This document shows, in pieces, positions 5,577-5,759 of a stretch of DNA of 5,759 nt. A program made the translations under genes and the position numbers. The notes beneath the pieces are model-generated. The model saw only the letters and a program-made list of their open reading frames with translations. It was not told the origin of the DNA and made no database searches. Source of the DNA: Promethearchaeota archaeon CR_4 (lineage in GTDB: Archaea > Asgardarchaeota > Lokiarchaeia > Sigyniarchaeales > CR-4); NCBI GenBank assembly GCA_001940655.1, contig MBAA01000192.1, positions 1 to 5,759 of the forward strand, given 5' to 3'. How positions within the stretch are numbered: position 1 is the stretch's first letter; every line of letters starts with the position of its first letter.

Positions 5577-5759
5577 ATGAAATACATTAGATTCGCGATA
5601 CAACTAATCCGAATGAAGAAAGCAGTATATTATCCCCTATTTTCAATTTTCGCTAGTTGTTCATTGTATGGGATTTTGGTAATGTTTACCGATTTAGCAA
5701 ATAATCAAGTCATTTTTCCTTTTTTATTTTGGGTTTTGGCTACAATAATCGTAAAGATT
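5577..5759 (+). CDS. N-terminal part of a membrane protein (3' partial)
   Basis: The frame is open from ATG at 5577 to the right edge (61 codons), with an in-frame TAA just upstream at 5565-5567. After a basic start (MKYIRFAIQLIRMKK) there are two hydrophobic segments, about residues 17-37 and 45-61, joined by a short polar loop (TDLANNQ). This is the pattern of a polytopic membrane protein. The second span is cut by the window end. A second in-frame ATG at 5613 would still keep both spans. The TATA-like box about 30 nt upstream favours 5577. No family can be named from this much sequence. It is divergent from the radical SAM gene, 59 nt start to start. Confidence 0.6.
   Translation, partial: MKYIRFAIQLIRMKKAVYYPLFSIFASCSLYGILVMFTDLANNQVIFPFLFWVLATIIVKI

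Noticed and set aside
1..5759. CRISPR array, insertion-sequence ends, or a defence island
   Set aside because: No regularly spaced repeats, transposase or terminal inverted repeats were seen. The only defence-type gene is the partial methyltransferase, with no recognisable partners in the window.

Overview
This looks like a piece of an archaeal chromosome, although the lineage cannot be fixed from the sequence. Three things point to archaea. Exact matches to the strong archaeal Shine-Dalgarno sequence (GGTGAT) sit 6-7 nt before two minus-strand starts. TATA-like boxes lie about 25-35 nt before two plus-strand starts. Genes are followed by simple T-runs rather than GC-rich hairpin terminators. 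The long Pro/Thr-rich protein ending in a zinc ribbon would fit an Asgard-type or related archaeon, but that is only a guess.

Layout from left to right. Positions 1-1013 (+) hold the C-terminal part of a type IIG/Eco57I-like restriction-modification methyltransferase whose catalytic half lies outside the window. Positions 1098-2063 (+) encode a complete DapA/NAL-superfamily TIM barrel that appears to have lost both the Schiff-base lysine and the catalytic tyrosine. Converging on it is a minus-strand group: a 332-residue Pro-rich, disordered protein with a C-terminal zinc ribbon (2098-3096) and, just upstream, a newly noticed 47-codon reading frame with a strong ribosome binding site (3128-3271). 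Further right, 3550-5517 (-) encodes a B12-binding radical SAM enzyme with an extra C-terminal domain resembling an SCP2-like lipid-binding fold. Divergent from it, the first 61 codons of a membrane protein (5577 onward, +) run off the right edge.

No single pathway links all the genes. The 47-codon gene and the zinc-ribbon gene are 31 nt apart on the same strand and may be co-transcribed. The radical SAM gene and the membrane-protein gene share a short divergent promoter region. The most unusual items are the apparently dead DapA-like barrel, the possible lipid-directed radical SAM enzyme, and the minus-strand frame in the 3097-3549 spacer, which is open over about 125 codons except for one TGA.
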